64,000 nt of DNA from positions 3,969,001 through 4,033,000 of the forward strand of contig NZ_CP107904.1 in NCBI RefSeq assembly GCF_036013975.1, written 5' to 3'. The DNA comes from Kitasatospora sp. NBC_00458 (GTDB lineage Bacteria; Actinomycetota; Actinomycetes; Streptomycetales; Streptomycetaceae). The notes beneath the pieces are model-generated. The model was given only the letters and a program-made list of their open reading frames with translations. It was not told the DNA's origin and ran no database searches. Shown piece by piece: positions 30,832 through 41,405 of the stretch. Made by a program: the position numbers and the translations under genes. Position 1 is the stretch's first letter. Every line of letters begins with the position of its first letter.

Positions 30832-32478
30832 TCAGCGTACGCGCGCAGGGGTGGCCAGGTGCAAGCGGGTGAAGGCCAGCGCCTCGGCGAGATCGGCCTC
30901 CCGTTCGGCGGGCGACGCCGACCGCCGGGTGTTGACCTCCAGCACCACGTGACCGTCGAAGCCCGTCCGGGCGAGGTGTTCGAGCAGCTCGGCGCAGGGC
31001 TGCTTGCCCCGGCCCGGGATCAGGTGCTCGTCCTTGCCGGAGCCGGAGCCGTCGGCGAGGTGGATGTGGGCGAGCCGGTCGCCCATCCGCTCGACCATGG
31101 CGAGCGCGTCGATCCGGGAGGTGGCGGCGTGCGACAGGTCGATGGTGAAGTGCCGGTACTCCTCCTCCGTGACGTCCCAGCCCGGCGCGTACGCCAGCAT
31201 CTCCCGGTCGCGGTAGCGCCACGGGTACATGTTCTCGACGGCGAACCGGACGTCCGTCTCCCCCGCCATCCGGTCGATGCCCTCGACGAACTCCCGCGCG
31301 TACTGCCGCTGCCAACGGAACGGCGGGTGGACGACGACCGCGCTCGCGCCGAGCTTCTCGGCGGCCGCACGGGCCCGGACCAGCTTGGTCCACGGGTCCG
31401 TGGTCCAGACCCGCTGGGTGATCAGCAGGCACGGCGCGTGCACGGCGAGGATCGGCATGCCGTGGGCGTCGGAGAGCCGGCGCAGCGCCTCGATGTCCTG
31501 GCTGACCGGGTCGTTCCAGACCATCACCTCGACACCGTCGTAGCCCAGCTTCGCGGCCAGCTCGAAGCCGACGGCGGTGTTCGCCGGGTAGACCGAGGCG
31601 GTGGAGAGGGCGACCTTGGTGTCCGGGATGTGCAGGGTCGGGTGCGGGGGCAGCACCAGGCGGTCGGTGGTGCGCAGCAGCGGCGGGCGGGCGGCGGCCT
31701 GGCGGGCGGCCTTGACCGACTTCACCGACTGGACGGCGGCCTTGGCGGCGCCGGCGGCCCGGGCGGTGCGGGTGCCGCGGGCGGGCCCGGGGGTGGGGGT
31801 GGGGGTGGTGCGGGCGCGCCGGGTGCCCTTCCCCGCTCGCACGCCCCCGGTGTCCTTCGACTCCTCCGACTCCTTCGAGTCCGGCGTGCTCTTCGCCGCG
31901 TTCGAGGCCTCGGCGGTGTCCGCGGCCTGCGCGGCGGGCCCCGGCGCGGCCGTTCCGGCGGTCCGGCCCGTCGTCCGGCCCGCCTTCTGCCGGGTGGTCG
32001 CGCGGGCGGCGGGCTCGGCCCCGAGCCTGGCCGCCGTCGGCGCGGCGGGCCCGGTCGCGGACTCGGACTCGGACTCGGCGACTGGGTGCTGGGCGGCCAC
32101 GGTCTCGGCACCGGACTCGGCCGTCTGACGGGGGGACCGCCTGGCCGTCCTGCCCGCGGTCTGCTTCGCGGCCTTCCGGGCCGCCTTCTCGGCGACCCCG
32201 CCGGCGGCCTCCTTGGCCGCCCGGACGCCCTTCACCGCCTTGCCCGGCTTGCGGGTGCGGGCGGGGGCCCCGGGGTTCCCGGCGCTGCCCCGGTCCGCCG
32301 GAGTGTCCGCGGCCGGGGTGTCCGCGGCGGCCGTGCCCGCGGGGTCCGCGGCGGCGTCCGGCCCGTCCGGCCCGGAGCCGGACCGGCGGCGGGCGCGGCG
32401 CGGGGCGTCCGGCCGCGACTGCCCGTCCTCGGGAGCGCGGCCCTCCCGCGTACCGTCCTCGTCCGCTGGTTGCGCCAC
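30832..32478 (-). CDS. TIM-barrel sugar phosphate isomerase/epimerase with H1-like tail
   Basis: A 548-residue protein in two contrasting halves. Residues about 285-548 form an AP-endonuclease-2/xylose-isomerase-like TIM barrel ([73 protein letters not shown]), with His/Glu/Asp positions suited to divalent metal. Residues 1-284 are low complexity, rich in Ala, Lys, Arg, Thr and Pro ([30 protein letters not shown]), similar in composition to histone H1 tails. The GTG at 32478 is the likely start; the tail is in frame without interruption. The reaction is unknown. Confidence 0.88.
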   Translation of the reverse strand: MAQPADEDGTREGRAPEDGQSRPDAPRRARRRSGSGPDGPDAAADPAGTAAADTPAADTPADRGSAGNPGAPARTRKPGKAVKGVRAAKEAAGGVAEKAARKAAKQTAGRTARRSPRQTAESGAETVAAQHPVAESESESATGPAAPTAARLGAEPAARATTRQKAGRTTGRTAGTAAPGPAAQAADTAEASNAAKSTPDSKESEESKDTGGVRAGKGTRRARTTPTPTPGPARGTRTARAAGAAKAAVQSVKSVKAARQAAARPPLLRTTDRLVLPPHPTLHIPDTKVALSTASVYPANTAVGFELAAKLGYDGVEVMVWNDPVSQDIEALRRLSDAHGMPILAVHAPCLLITQRVWTTDPWTKLVRARAAAEKLGASAVVVHPPFRWQRQYAREFVEGIDRMAGETDVRFAVENMYPWRYRDREMLAYAPGWDVTEEEYRHFTIDLSHAATSRIDALAMVERMGDRLAHIHLADGSGSGKDEHLIPGRGKQPCAELLEHLARTGFDGHVVLEVNTRRSASPAEREADLAEALAFTRLHLATPARVR

Positions 32479-32596
32479 GGGAGACAGCGTAAGCGGACCG
32501 CGCCCGGAACGGGGAGCCGGTCGGCGGGCGCGCGGGCGGGCCGCGCGCCGGGCCGTCCGGGCGGGGTAACCGGACGCCGGGGGCGAGGACGGCCCG

Positions 32597-33559
32597 TCAG
32601 GGGGTGAGGGCGGGCCGACGGCGGTCGGCGGAGCCGTCCATGGCGTCCAGGCGGCGCAGGATGATCCCCTCCCGCAGGGCCCAGGGACAGACGTCCAGCT
32701 CCTCCAGGCCGAACAGGTCCATCGCGGCGTCCGCCACCAGCGCACCGGCCAGCAGCTGCTTGGCGCGCCCCTCGGAGACCCCCGGGATCTGCGCCCGTTC
32801 GGCGGCGGTCATCGCGGAGAGCCGGGGCAGCCAGGCGGAGAGGTTGCTGCGGGTGAGCCGGCGGTCGGCGTACGGGCCGGCGTCGGCCGGAGCGGCGCCG
32901 GTCATCCGGGCGAGCTGCTTGAAGGTCTTCGAGGTGGCGACGGCGTGGTCGGGGGGCCCGAGCCGGGAGATCTCGCCGACGACGGTCGCGATCTCGGCCC
33001 GGATGTGGCGTCTGAGCCCGCGCAGCTCCTCGGGGTCGGCGACGTCGCCGGGCAGCCAGCGGCCGGTCAGCCGGCCGGCGCCGAGCGGCAGCGAACAGGC
33101 CACGTCGGGCTGCTCGTCCAGGCCGCAGGCGATCTCCAGCGAGCCGCCGCCGATGTCGAGGTTGAGCAGTCGGCCGGAGGACCAGCCGAACCAGCGCCGG
33201 ACGGCCAGGAAGGTGAGCCGGGCCTCGTCCTGGCCGGAGAGCACCCGCAGCTCGACGCCGGTCTCCTCGGCGACCCGGCGCAGCACCTCCTCGCCGTTGA
33301 CGGCCTCGCGGACGGCGGAGGTGGCGAACGGCAGTATGTCGACGACGCCCTTGTCCTCGGCGACCCGCAGCGAGGAGGCGACCATGCCGATCAGCTTGTC
33401 CACGCCGGGTTCGCTGATCGCGCCCTGCTCGTCGAGGAGTTCGGCGAGCCGCAGCTCGGCCTTGTGGGAGTAGGCGGGCAGCGGGGCGGCGCCCGGATGG
33501 GCGTCCACCACGAGGAAGTGGACCGTGTTGGAACCTACGTCGAGAACACCGAGTCGCAT
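32597..33559 (-). CDS. Ppx/GppA family phosphatase
   Basis: A 320-residue member of the ASKHA phosphotransfer superfamily: exopolyphosphatase / guanosine pentaphosphate phosphohydrolase type. The phosphate-binding motifs are [25 protein letters not shown] and [15 protein letters not shown]; the catalytic glutamate lies within the intervening region. It should hydrolyse polyphosphate or pppGpp. The short (Ppx1-like) length without the C-terminal HD domain is normal in actinobacteria. The ATG at 33559 begins [11 protein letters not shown]; the long upstream open frame is non-coding in style. Confidence 0.94.
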   Translation of the reverse strand: MRLGVLDVGSNTVHFLVVDAHPGAAPLPAYSHKAELRLAELLDEQGAISEPGVDKLIGMVASSLRVAEDKGVVDILPFATSAVREAVNGEEVLRRVAEETGVELRVLSGQDEARLTFLAVRRWFGWSSGRLLNLDIGGGSLEIACGLDEQPDVACSLPLGAGRLTGRWLPGDVADPEELRGLRRHIRAEIATVVGEISRLGPPDHAVATSKTFKQLARMTGAAPADAGPYADRRLTRSNLSAWLPRLSAMTAAERAQIPGVSEGRAKQLLAGALVADAAMDLFGLEELDVCPWALREGIILRRLDAMDGSADRRRPALTP

Positions 33560-33644
33560 AACGCTCCACGCTACGCGATCCGGGGGTCGAGGAGACCGGT
33601 CGCGTCGGTATTCGTGCTGGTCCGACGGGTGCCGGTCGGCAACG

Positions 33645-33713
33645 GTGCAGGTCGGCGGTGATCGGCGGTACAGCGGCGGTGCAGCGGCGGTGCAGGTCGG
33701 CGGTGATCGGCGG
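33645..33713. repeat. 24-bp direct repeat upstream of ppx/gppA
   Basis: GTGCAGGTCGGCGGTGATCG plus CGG follows at 33645-33668 and again at 33690-33713, with related GCAGCGGCGGT units between. It lies in the 182-bp gap between the Ppx/GppA start and the GDPD stop. Confidence 0.7.
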
Positions 33714-33741
33714 CCGCGCAGCGGCACGGCGGGGCGGCCGC

Positions 33742-34692
33742 TCAGCCGGTGGGCTCCGCCCGGCCGCCCGCCCGGCCGCCCGCGCGGCAGTCGGCGTCGG
33801 CCCAGCTCCGAGCCCGGCCGGCGGCGTCCGTGATCAGCCCGTCGGCGCCCCGCCCCGCCATCAGCCGCCAGGACTCCTCGTCGTCCAGGACCCAGACGTA
33901 CACCTCGCGTCCGCGCCGGTGCTCGGCGGCGATCCGGTCGGCGGTGGCCAGCGTGCGGTCCAGGGCGATGCCGCGCAGCGGCAGGCCCGCCGGGTCCTCG
34001 GCCATCCCGGCGCCCTGGACCAGCACCACCGGGAGCCCGGGCGCGACGGCGTGCGCCTGCCGCAGGTGCTCGACGGAGAAGGAGTACAGGCGGACCGGGG
34101 CGCCGCTGCCGGCCGCCAGCCGGGCGATCCGCTCGACGTCCTCGGCCCGCTGCCACTTGATCTCCATCAGCAGCGTGACGCCGCTGCCGGAGAGCCTCCG
34201 GAGCAGGTCCTCCAGGGTGGGCACCGGCTCGGCCCGGCCGGGGCCGACGGTCACCCGCAGCCCCGCGACCCGAGCGGCGGTCAGCTCGGCGACCGCCCCC
34301 CTGCCGTCGGTGGTCCGGTCCACCGTGGCATCGTGCATGAGCACCGGCACGCCGTCCCGCGTGGTCCGGACGTCGGTCTCCAGCCAGTCGGCGCCCTGGC
34401 GGAGGGCCGTCTCGAAGGCGGCCATGGTGTTCTCGGCGGCGTCGAGCGGTGCGCCCCGGTGGCCGATCACCAGCGGTGCGCCGCAGCCGGTCCGGACGGC
34501 GGCCGGCCGGGCCCGCGGGCCGGTGCCGGGGGCGCCGGTGGAAGCGGTGGCCGCGGTGGGAGCGGTGGCCGCGGGTGCGTCGAGGGTGCGGCCCGGGACG
34601 GCGCCGACGAGCAGGGCGAGGGCCGGGAGGGCGGCGAAGGCGGCGAGGACGGCGCGGGAGGCCGTCCGGGCGGGGCGGGGCGGGGTGGTCAC
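33742..34692 (-). CDS. Secreted glycerophosphodiester phosphodiesterase
   Basis: A 316-residue GDPD-family enzyme that hydrolyses glycerophosphodiesters to glycerol-3-phosphate and an alcohol. The signature residues are in [18 protein letters not shown] (HRG, E), [19 protein letters not shown] (E/D metal ligands and the second His) and DRTTDG. The catalytic core is complete, ending [14 protein letters not shown]. An N-terminal hydrophobic segment after two arginines (about residues 10-30) serves as signal peptide or anchor, so it acts outside the cell. The GTG at 34692 fits this; there is no clear ribosome site. Confidence 0.9.
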   Translation of the reverse strand: MTTPPRPARTASRAVLAAFAALPALALLVGAVPGRTLDAPAATAPTAATASTGAPGTGPRARPAAVRTGCGAPLVIGHRGAPLDAAENTMAAFETALRQGADWLETDVRTTRDGVPVLMHDATVDRTTDGRGAVAELTAARVAGLRVTVGPGRAEPVPTLEDLLRRLSGSGVTLLMEIKWQRAEDVERIARLAAGSGAPVRLYSFSVEHLRQAHAVAPGLPVVLVQGAGMAEDPAGLPLRGIALDRTLATADRIAAEHRRGREVYVWVLDDEESWRLMAGRGADGLITDAAGRARSWADADCRAGGRAGGRAEPTG

Positions 34693-34902
34693 TGCGCACT
34701 GGCGCTGCGGATCTGCCGACACGGAGTCAGCATGCCAAAACTCCGCCGTGCGCACGCACACCGGCGGGCGGGCCACGTGCGCGGTCCCCCGGCCCGTACG
34801 GCGGGTCGGGGCCGGTCCCGTCCGGCCACCGGCCGGTGAAATCGCCGTAAAGCCCCCGGCCACGGGCGGTTCGGAGCTCCGGGAAGGCTCTACCCTTGCC
34901 GG

Positions 34903-35826
34903 GTGGCAGCAGCAGAGACGTCCAAGAAGAAGACCAAGCCCAAGGCCGGCGGTCCGACCACCGTCGACCTCGCGATGCCGACCCTCCGCTCCGAAGCCGG
35001 CCCCGACGCGGGCACCGACCCCGGTGCCCGGCTCCGCCCGGAGGTGGGGCTGGACTTCCCGCGCGCCTGGGTCGAGTTCGCCGACCCGGACGACGAGGAG
35101 CAGGTCTTCCGCTGCGACCTGACCTGGCTGACCTCGCGCTGGTCGTGCATCTTCGGCAAGGGCTGCCAGGGCATCCGCGAGGGCCGCGGCGAGTCCGACG
35201 GCTGCTGCACCCTGGGCGCGCACTACTCGGACAAGGACGACGAGAAGCGCGTCGCCGGCCACGCCGCCCGGCTCACCCCGGAGATCTGGGAGAACTTCGA
35301 GCACGGCACCGACGCCAAGGGCCGGATCAGGCTCGACGGCGGCATCACCATGTTCGACGAGGACGGCGACCGGCAGACCCGCCGGATCAACGGCGCCTGC
35401 CTCTTCCTCAACGGCCCCGGCTTCGCCGGCGGCGCCGGCTGCGCGCTGCACACCCTGGCGCTCAAGGAGGGCCGCGAGCCGCTGGAGACCAAGCCGGACG
35501 TCTGCTGGCAGCTGCCGGTCCGCCGCACCTACGACTGGATCGACCGCCCGGACGACACCCGCTACCTCCAGGTCACCATCGGCGAGTACGACCGGCGCGG
35601 CTGGGGCCCGGGCGGCCACGACCTGCACTGGTGGTGCACCGGCAGCCCCGACGCGCACCAGGGCCCCGACCCGGTGTACGTCAGCTACCGCCCCGAGCTG
35701 ACCGAGCTGATGGGCCCGGCCGGGTACGAGGTGCTGGCCGGGCTCTGCGAGCAGCGGATCGCGACCAAGGGCGACCGCAAGGTGGCCCCGCACCCGGCCG
35801 ACCCGGCGAAGAAGACGAAGAAGTAG
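34903..35826 (+). CDS. Conserved Cys-rich protein of unknown function
   Basis: A 307-residue soluble protein with a Lys-rich start ([10 protein letters not shown]) and a cluster of cysteines: [33 protein letters not shown], then [22 protein letters not shown] and [12 protein letters not shown]. The spacing of C...C...CC and the later C, C-x-L-H and C resembles YkgJ/DUF3109-like metal-binding proteins, but I cannot name the family with confidence. A single iron or zinc site is plausible. The GTG start follows a CTACCCTTGCCG region consistent with a leaderless or very short leader. It is convergent with nuoD. Confidence 0.85.
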   Translation: MAAAETSKKKTKPKAGGPTTVDLAMPTLRSEAGPDAGTDPGARLRPEVGLDFPRAWVEFADPDDEEQVFRCDLTWLTSRWSCIFGKGCQGIREGRGESDGCCTLGAHYSDKDDEKRVAGHAARLTPEIWENFEHGTDAKGRIRLDGGITMFDEDGDRQTRRINGACLFLNGPGFAGGAGCALHTLALKEGREPLETKPDVCWQLPVRRTYDWIDRPDDTRYLQVTIGEYDRRGWGPGGHDLHWWCTGSPDAHQGPDPVYVSYRPELTELMGPAGYEVLAGLCEQRIATKGDRKVAPHPADPAKKTKK

Positions 35827-35858
35827 CACCCCGGGGCCGGGCCGTCGGACTGCCGGGC

Positions 35859-35917
35859 GGTCGGACCGGGCCGTCCGACCGGGCCCGGCGGCCGCCGCGG
35901 GCCCCGGACCGGGGCCC
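35859..35917. terminator. Two hairpins between convergent genes
   Basis: Perfect repeats GGTCGGAC/GTCCGACC (35859-35880, 6-nt loop) and GGGCCCCGG/CCGGGGCCC (35899-35917, 1-nt centre) lie between genes ending at 35826 and 35924. Confidence 0.7.
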
Positions 35918-35923
35918 GTCCGG

Positions 35924-37093
35924 CTACTTGTCGATGTCGCCGACCACGAAGAACATCGACCCCAGGATCGCCACCATGTCCGCGACCAGCGTCCCCGGCA
36001 GCAGTTCCGTCAGCGCCTGGATGTTGTTGAACGACGCCGAGCGCAGCTTCAGCCGCCACGGCGTCTTGTCGCCGCGCGACACGAGGTAGTAGCCGTTGAC
36101 GCCGAGCGGGTTCTCCGTCCAGGCGTAGGTGCTGCCCTCCGGGGCCTTGAGCACCTTGGGCAGCCGCAGGTTGACCGGGCCGGGGGCCAGCAGGGCCAGC
36201 TTGTCGAGGCAGGCGTCGGCGAGGTCCAGCGCGTTGACGGTCTGCTCCAGCAGGCACTCGAAGCGGGCCAGGCAGTCGCCCTCCTCGCGGGTGACCACGG
36301 TCAGCACCTGCCGCAGCTCCTCGGAGCCGTACGCGAGGTAGGGCTCGTCGCGGCGCAGGTCGAAGTCGAGGCCGCTGGCGCGGGCGATCGGCCCGCTGAC
36401 GCCGTACGCCTCGGCCTGGGCCCTGGTGAGCACGCCGACGCCGGCGGTGCGGGCGCGGAAGATCTCGTTGCCCAGCACCAGGTCCTCGAAGACCGGCAGC
36501 TGGGAGCGGACGGTGGCGACGGCGGCCCGGACCCGGCCGAGCCAGCCGGCCGGCAGGTCCTCCTTGAGTCCGCCGACCCGGTTGAACATGTAGTGCATGC
36601 GCCCGCCGGAGGCCTCCTCCAGCACGTGCTGGAGGTCCTCGCGGCCGGTGAAGGCGTGGAAGATCGGGGTGATGCCGCCGAGCTCCAGCGGGTAGGACCC
36701 GAGGAACATCAGGTGGTTGAGGACCCGGTTGAGCTCGGCGAGCAGGGTGCGGATCCAGACCGCGCGCTCGGGCACCTCCATGCCGAGCATCCGCTCGACG
36801 CCGAGCACCACGCCCAGTTCGTTGGCGAAGGCGGAGAGCCAGTCGTGCCGGTTGGCCAGCATGATGATCTGCCGGTAGTCCCGGGCCTCGAAGAGCTTCT
36901 CCGCGCCCCGGTGCATGTAGCCGATGACCGGCTCGGCGGTGACGATCCGCTCGCCGTCCAGCACCAGCTTCAGGCGCAGCACACCGTGGGTCGCGGGGTG
37001 CTGCGGGCCGATGTTGAGCACCATGTCGGTGCTGCCCGCCCCGCCCGTGAAGTTCTCGGCGCCCGCCCCGATGCCGACCGTGGTCTCCCTCAT
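35924..37093 (-). CDS. nuoD: NADH-quinone oxidoreductase subunit D (orphan NuoD)
   Basis: A 389-residue 49-kDa-type subunit of complex I. Family hallmarks are present: [42 protein letters not shown], the quinone-site region, and the C-terminal [13 protein letters not shown]. In a full complex it helps bind quinone near cluster N2. Here it stands alone, with no other nuo gene nearby, corresponding to the second nuoD (nuoD2) of Streptomyces. The ATG at 37093 overlaps the stop of the upstream methyltransferase gene (ATGA), which fixes the start and couples the two. Confidence 0.94.
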   Translation of the reverse strand: MRETTVGIGAGAENFTGGAGSTDMVLNIGPQHPATHGVLRLKLVLDGERIVTAEPVIGYMHRGAEKLFEARDYRQIIMLANRHDWLSAFANELGVVLGVERMLGMEVPERAVWIRTLLAELNRVLNHLMFLGSYPLELGGITPIFHAFTGREDLQHVLEEASGGRMHYMFNRVGGLKEDLPAGWLGRVRAAVATVRSQLPVFEDLVLGNEIFRARTAGVGVLTRAQAEAYGVSGPIARASGLDFDLRRDEPYLAYGSEELRQVLTVVTREEGDCLARFECLLEQTVNALDLADACLDKLALLAPGPVNLRLPKVLKAPEGSTYAWTENPLGVNGYYLVSRGDKTPWRLKLRSASFNNIQALTELLPGTLVADMVAILGSMFFVVGDIDK

Positions 37094-38148
37094 GGGGTCA
37101 GAGTCTGCCATCCCGGCAGCGGCTCCAGGCTCCGCGGTACCGGCATGCGGACGGTCTGCGAGAGCCACCCGAACCCGCCGAGGCCGGCCGGGTCGGTCAG
37201 CTCGGCGCCCTCGCCCGCACCGCCGAGCGCCCTCAGGTAGGCGACCGGGTCGGTGGAGGCCAGCGCCAGCGCGGGCCGGGCGCCGCTGACGCCGAGCGCC
37301 CGGAGCGCGTCGCGCTGCGTCGTCCACAGGCTGTGGAGACCGGGCACGGCGGCCGCGTCCAGCGCGACGTGCGCGGTGACGTCGCAGGAGCCGTCCGGCA
37401 CCGGGGGCACCTCGCGACCGGCCCGGAAGCCGGTTCGGGTGGCGAGCGGGGGACGGCGCCCGGCGGTGTGCGCGTAGTCGACGGCGACGGCCAGCCCGCG
37501 GTCCAGCCCGGCCACCGCGTGCGCCCAGGCCGCGTCCCGCGGGCCGCCGAACTCCACGACGTCCCCGGGGCGTTCCGCGGGCCACCAGCGGGCGGCCCAG
37601 GCGGCGTCCGCGGCGGAGACCGGCTCGCCGAGGCGTTCCGCGCCGGTCGAGGTCTCCACCTCGACGTAGCGGAGCACCCCGTCCCCGTCGGCCTCGCCGG
37701 TGTCCAGCGGCACGTTGTCGAGCCACTCGTTGGCGAACAGCAGTCCGGTGACGCCGCGCGGCACCCGGTCCGTCCACACGACGTCCGCCCACGCCCGCTC
37801 CGTCCACAGGCCTGTGGACGGAGCGGCGGCCGGGCGGTCGGCGAGCTCCACCGCGTACGGGCGCAGCCGGTCACGGACCGCGTCCGGCCCGGAGTCCGGC
37901 AGGGCGGCCAGGACGCCCGCGAGCAGTTCGCCCCGCCCGGCCCCGACGTCCACCAGGGCCAGCTCCTCCGGACGGCCGAGGGCCGCGTCGACCTCCAGGA
38001 GCAGCCGGGCCACCGCCCGGGCGAACAGCGGCGAGGCGTGCACCGAGGTGCGGAAGTGCCCGGCGGGGCCCTCCGGCCTGCGGTAGAACCCGCCGTCGGG
38101 GTCGTACAGGGCCCGTTCCATCGCGGTCGCCCACCGCATCCAGCTCAT
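37090..38148 (-). CDS. SAM-dependent methyltransferase of the MidA/NDUFAF7 family
   Basis: A 352-residue class I methyltransferase. It opens with [20 protein letters not shown] and [20 protein letters not shown], has motif [21 protein letters not shown] and the [12 protein letters not shown] block that marks the MidA/NDUFAF7 (COG1565) family. The mitochondrial member dimethylates an arginine of NDUFS2, the NuoD counterpart, during complex I assembly. Here the gene overlaps nuoD by 4 bp, so the same partner is likely. Its best candidate target is Arg62 in the HRGAEK motif of that NuoD. The ATG at 38148 starts the conserved region. It diverges from the histidine kinase gene. Confidence 0.9.
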   Translation of the reverse strand: MSWMRWATAMERALYDPDGGFYRRPEGPAGHFRTSVHASPLFARAVARLLLEVDAALGRPEELALVDVGAGRGELLAGVLAALPDSGPDAVRDRLRPYAVELADRPAAAPSTGLWTERAWADVVWTDRVPRGVTGLLFANEWLDNVPLDTGEADGDGVLRYVEVETSTGAERLGEPVSAADAAWAARWWPAERPGDVVEFGGPRDAAWAHAVAGLDRGLAVAVDYAHTAGRRPPLATRTGFRAGREVPPVPDGSCDVTAHVALDAAAVPGLHSLWTTQRDALRALGVSGARPALALASTDPVAYLRALGGAGEGAELTDPAGLGGFGWLSQTVRMPVPRSLEPLPGWQTLTP

Positions 38149-38286
38149 GCGCCGGGACGCTACACCCGGCCGGCGCCCTCCCGGCCGGGTACGGCATCGG
38201 CACTGCGGGCTCTCCGACCTAGGGAGTAGGAGGGATCGCCCTCCCGGCGGACCTGGACACACTCCGCGACTGCCTACGCTTGAGTC

Positions 38287-39519
38287 GTGCATCGACTCAA
38301 CGCCTGGCTCCGCCGTCACCCCATGGTGGTCGACTCCGCCTGGGCCGCGTTGGTGCTCTTCCTCGGGATCCTGCCGGAGAACGGGAGCGGCAACGACGAC
38401 TGGCGGTTCGGCGTCCACTTCGCGATCGCCGTCGTCCTGCCGCTGCTGATGGTGGTCCGCCGCCGCTGGCCCGACGCCACGGTGACCGCAGCCGCCGCGA
38501 TCGGCGTGACCCAGGTGGCACTCGGCGTCAACCCGGCGATCTCCAGCATCTCCTACCTGGTGTTCGCCTACACGGGTGCCGCGTTCGGCCGGCCCTGGAC
38601 GTCCCGGCTGGCCCTGACCGCGGGGCTGCTGGCCGGCCCGCTGGTGTTCTGGGAGATGGCACCGAAGCAGACCACCGTCGACGACCTCGGCGAGGTCCAG
38701 CACGAGTCCTACTCGGTCCCCGCCTCGCTGTTCATCGCGGCGCTGATGACGACCCCCTTCATCCTCTGCTGGGCGTGGGGCCGGCTGACCCGGGTGCGGC
38801 GCGCCTACCTCGTCGAGCTGGAGGACCGCGCGGCCCGGCTGGAGCGCGAACGCGACGCCCAGGCCAAGGTGGCGGTGGCCGCCGAGCGCGCCCGGATCGC
38901 CCGCGAGCTGCACGACGTGGTCGCGCACAACGTCTCGGTGATGATCGTGCAGGCCGACGGCGCCGCCTACGTGCTCGACAACTCGCCGCAGCAGGCCAAG
39001 GAGGCGCTGGGGACGATCGCCTCCACCGGCCGCCAGGCGCTGGTCGAGATGCGCCGGCTGCTGGGCGTGCTGCGCACCGCCGACACCAAGGCCGAGGAGT
39101 ACGTGCCGCAGCCGGGCGTCGAGGAGCTGCCGGACCTGCTGGACCAGTGCCGCACGGCCGGGCTCCAGGTGGACTTCGCCACCTCGGGCTCGCCGCGCGA
39201 GCTGCCCCGGGGCGTGGAGCTGACGGTCTACCGGATCGTCCAGGAGGCGCTGACCAACGTCCGCAAGCACGGCGGCCCGGACGTGCACGCCCGGGTCGCG
39301 GTCGACTTCGGCGAGCGCGAGCTGGCCGTGCTGGTCGAGGACGACGGCCGCGGCTCCACCGACGAGCAGCTGGCCGCCGGCGGCACCGACGGCCAGGGCC
39401 ACGGGCTGATCGGCATGCGCGAGCGGGTCGGTATGGTCAGCGGCAGCCTCGACATCGGGCCCCGCCCCGGCGGCGGCTTCCGGATCCGCGCCGTCCTCCC
39501 GCTCAAGGCGGCCCACTAG
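38287..39519 (+). CDS. Two-component sensor histidine kinase (DesK/NarX type)
   Basis: A 410-residue membrane kinase. The N-terminal 165 residues hold about four or five helices ([57 protein letters not shown]). A coiled linker ([20 protein letters not shown]) leads to the HisKA_3 dimerisation domain with phospho-acceptor H209 in [15 protein letters not shown], then the ATPase domain ([33 protein letters not shown]). The signal is unknown. The GTG start has no strong ribosome site. It is followed 70 bp later by its response regulator. Confidence 0.95.
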   Translation: MHRLNAWLRRHPMVVDSAWAALVLFLGILPENGSGNDDWRFGVHFAIAVVLPLLMVVRRRWPDATVTAAAAIGVTQVALGVNPAISSISYLVFAYTGAAFGRPWTSRLALTAGLLAGPLVFWEMAPKQTTVDDLGEVQHESYSVPASLFIAALMTTPFILCWAWGRLTRVRRAYLVELEDRAARLERERDAQAKVAVAAERARIARELHDVVAHNVSVMIVQADGAAYVLDNSPQQAKEALGTIASTGRQALVEMRRLLGVLRTADTKAEEYVPQPGVEELPDLLDQCRTAGLQVDFATSGSPRELPRGVELTVYRIVQEALTNVRKHGGPDVHARVAVDFGERELAVLVEDDGRGSTDEQLAAGGTDGQGHGLIGMRERVGMVSGSLDIGPRPGGGFRIRAVLPLKAAH

Positions 39520-39589
39520 CCGCTGCCCCGGCCACGACCCGGCCTCCCCGTCCCCACCCCGTCGCCTCATCGAGGAACTAGGAGCCACC

Positions 39590-40279
39590 TTGACCATCCG
39601 CGTGATGCTGGTCGACGACCAGGAGCTGCTGCGCACCGGATTCCGGATGATCCTGCAGTCGCAGGGTGACATCGAGATCGCCGCCGAGGCCGGGGACGGC
39701 GCCCAGGCCCTGGAGAAGCTCCGGCACACGGCGGTGGACGTGATCCTGATGGACGTCCGGATGCCGCGGCTGGACGGCGTGCAGGCGACCCGCCGGATCT
39801 GCCTGGCGGAGGACGGCAGCCCGCTGCCGGACGCCCCGCACGTGCTCATCCTCACCACCTTCGACCTCGACGAGTACGCCTTCGCCGCGCTCAAGGCGGG
39901 CGCCAGCGGCTTCCTGCTCAAGGACGTGCCGCCGACCGAGCTGGTGGCGGCGATCCGCGCGGTGCACGGCGGGGACGCCGTGGTCGCCCCGACCACCACC
40001 CGCCGCATGATCGACCGGTTCGCCGAGGTGCTGCCGACCCCGCAGAGCGGACCGGGCAGGGACACCCTGGGTCCGCTCACCGAGCGCGAGCGCGAGGTGT
40101 TCCTGCTGGTCGCGCAGGGCCTCTCGAACGGGGAGATCGCGGCCCGGCTGGTCCTCTCGGAGGCCACCGTGAAGACCCACGTCGGCCGGATCCTGGCCAA
40201 GCTCGGCCTGCGGGACCGGGTGCAGGCGGTGGTCCTCGCGTACGAGGCGGGCCTGATCCGGGCCGGCGCCACGGACTGA
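39590..40279 (+). CDS. LuxR-family (NarL-type) response regulator
   Basis: A 229-residue response regulator. The receiver domain has DD at 9-10, phospho-acceptor D55 ([13 protein letters not shown]) and the lysine in [10 protein letters not shown]. The output domain is a LuxR helix-turn-helix ([38 protein letters not shown]). It is the partner of the kinase just upstream. The TTG start at 39590 is supported by GGAG 6 nt ahead. Confidence 0.96.
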   Translation: MTIRVMLVDDQELLRTGFRMILQSQGDIEIAAEAGDGAQALEKLRHTAVDVILMDVRMPRLDGVQATRRICLAEDGSPLPDAPHVLILTTFDLDEYAFAALKAGASGFLLKDVPPTELVAAIRAVHGGDAVVAPTTTRRMIDRFAEVLPTPQSGPGRDTLGPLTEREREVFLLVAQGLSNGEIAARLVLSEATVKTHVGRILAKLGLRDRVQAVVLAYEAGLIRAGATD

Positions 40280-40335
40280 CCGCGCCGACCACCCGCGCCG
40301 ACCGACCGCGCCACCCGCACCGACCGACCGGTCGG
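40280..40335. repeat. Low-complexity CCGACC/GCGCC repeat
   Basis: About 55 bp after the response-regulator stop consist of repeated CGCGCCGACC and CACC units ending in the palindrome CCGACCGACCGGTCGG. It may end transcription; nothing codes here. Confidence 0.4.
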
Positions 40336-40439
40336 ACCGGGACCGCCCCGACCGGGACCTCCCCGCCGCCCGTAGAATGGGCCGGTACGTCCGGTACCCG
40401 AGGAGGACCGGAACGGAGAGTGAGGACCAGGGCCGAGCC

Positions 40440-41405
40440 GTGAGCACGTCCGACAGCGCCTTCCCCGACGAATCCGCCGCGTTCGCGCCCCTCGCCGACG
40501 GCTTCGGCGACCCGGCCGACCCCGGCAACCGCCCCGCCCGGCTGGCCGTCGGCGTGGTCGGCACCGGCCGGGTCGGCCCCGCGCTCGGCGCCGCCCTGCA
40601 GCTCGCCGGCCACAAGGTGGTCGCCGCGTCCGGCGTCTCCGCCGCCTCCCGGCGCCGCGCCGAGACGCTGCTGCCCGGCGTGCGGATCGTCTCCCCGCCG
40701 CAGGTGCTGGCCGCCGCCGACCTCGTCCTGCTCACCGTCCCCGACGACGCACTGGCCGACCTGGTGGCCGGCCTCGCCTCCACCGGCGCCGTCCGCCCCG
40801 GCCAGCTGCTGGTGCACACCTCCGGCGCGCACGGCGTGGCCGTGCTGGAGCCGGCCACCCGGGCGGGCGCGCTGCCGCTCGCGCTGCACCCCGCGATGAC
40901 CTTCACCGGCACCTCCGTCGACCTGGCCCGGCTGGCCGGCTGCCCGTTCGGGGTGACCGCCCCCGAGGAGCTGCGCCCGGTCGCCGAGGCCCTGGTGGTG
41001 GAGATGGGCGGCGAACCCGAGTGGGTGCCCGAGGGCGTCCGGGCGATCTACCACACGGCCCTCGCGCACGGTGCCAACCACCTGGTCACCCTGGTCGCGC
41101 AGGCCCTCGAACTGCTCCGCACGGCCGGCGTCGCCGAGCCCGGCCGGATGCTCGGCCCGCTGCTCGGCGCCGCCCTCGACAACTCCCTGCGCTCCGGTGA
41201 CGCGGCCCTGACCGGCCCGGTCGCCAGGGGCGACACCGGCACCGTACGGCGCCACCTGGCGCAGCTCAGTACGGTGTCCCCGGACATCCCGGCCGCGTAC
41301 CGGGCGATGGCCCGCGCCACCGCCCAGCGGGCACTCGCGCACGGGACGATCGACGAAGCGTCGGCGGCGTCGCTGCTGGACGTACTGAACGAGGAGAACC
41401 AGTAA
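40440..41405 (+). CDS. Rossmann-like / DUF2520 domain oxidoreductase
   Basis: A 321-residue protein with an N-terminal NAD(P)-binding fold ([32 protein letters not shown] segment) and the DUF2520 C-terminal helical domain ([58 protein letters not shown]). It resembles ketopantoate reductase and PdxB-like dehydrogenases in layout. The adjacency to panC, sharing TAATG at the junction, suggests it acts in or near pantothenate synthesis, perhaps as the missing ketopantoate reductase (panE). The GTG at 40440 (STSDSAF...) is preferred over a 21-residue longer reading. Confidence 0.92.
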   Translation: MSTSDSAFPDESAAFAPLADGFGDPADPGNRPARLAVGVVGTGRVGPALGAALQLAGHKVVAASGVSAASRRRAETLLPGVRIVSPPQVLAAADLVLLTVPDDALADLVAGLASTGAVRPGQLLVHTSGAHGVAVLEPATRAGALPLALHPAMTFTGTSVDLARLAGCPFGVTAPEELRPVAEALVVEMGGEPEWVPEGVRAIYHTALAHGANHLVTLVAQALELLRTAGVAEPGRMLGPLLGAALDNSLRSGDAALTGPVARGDTGTVRRHLAQLSTVSPDIPAAYRAMARATAQRALAHGTIDEASAASLLDVLNEENQ

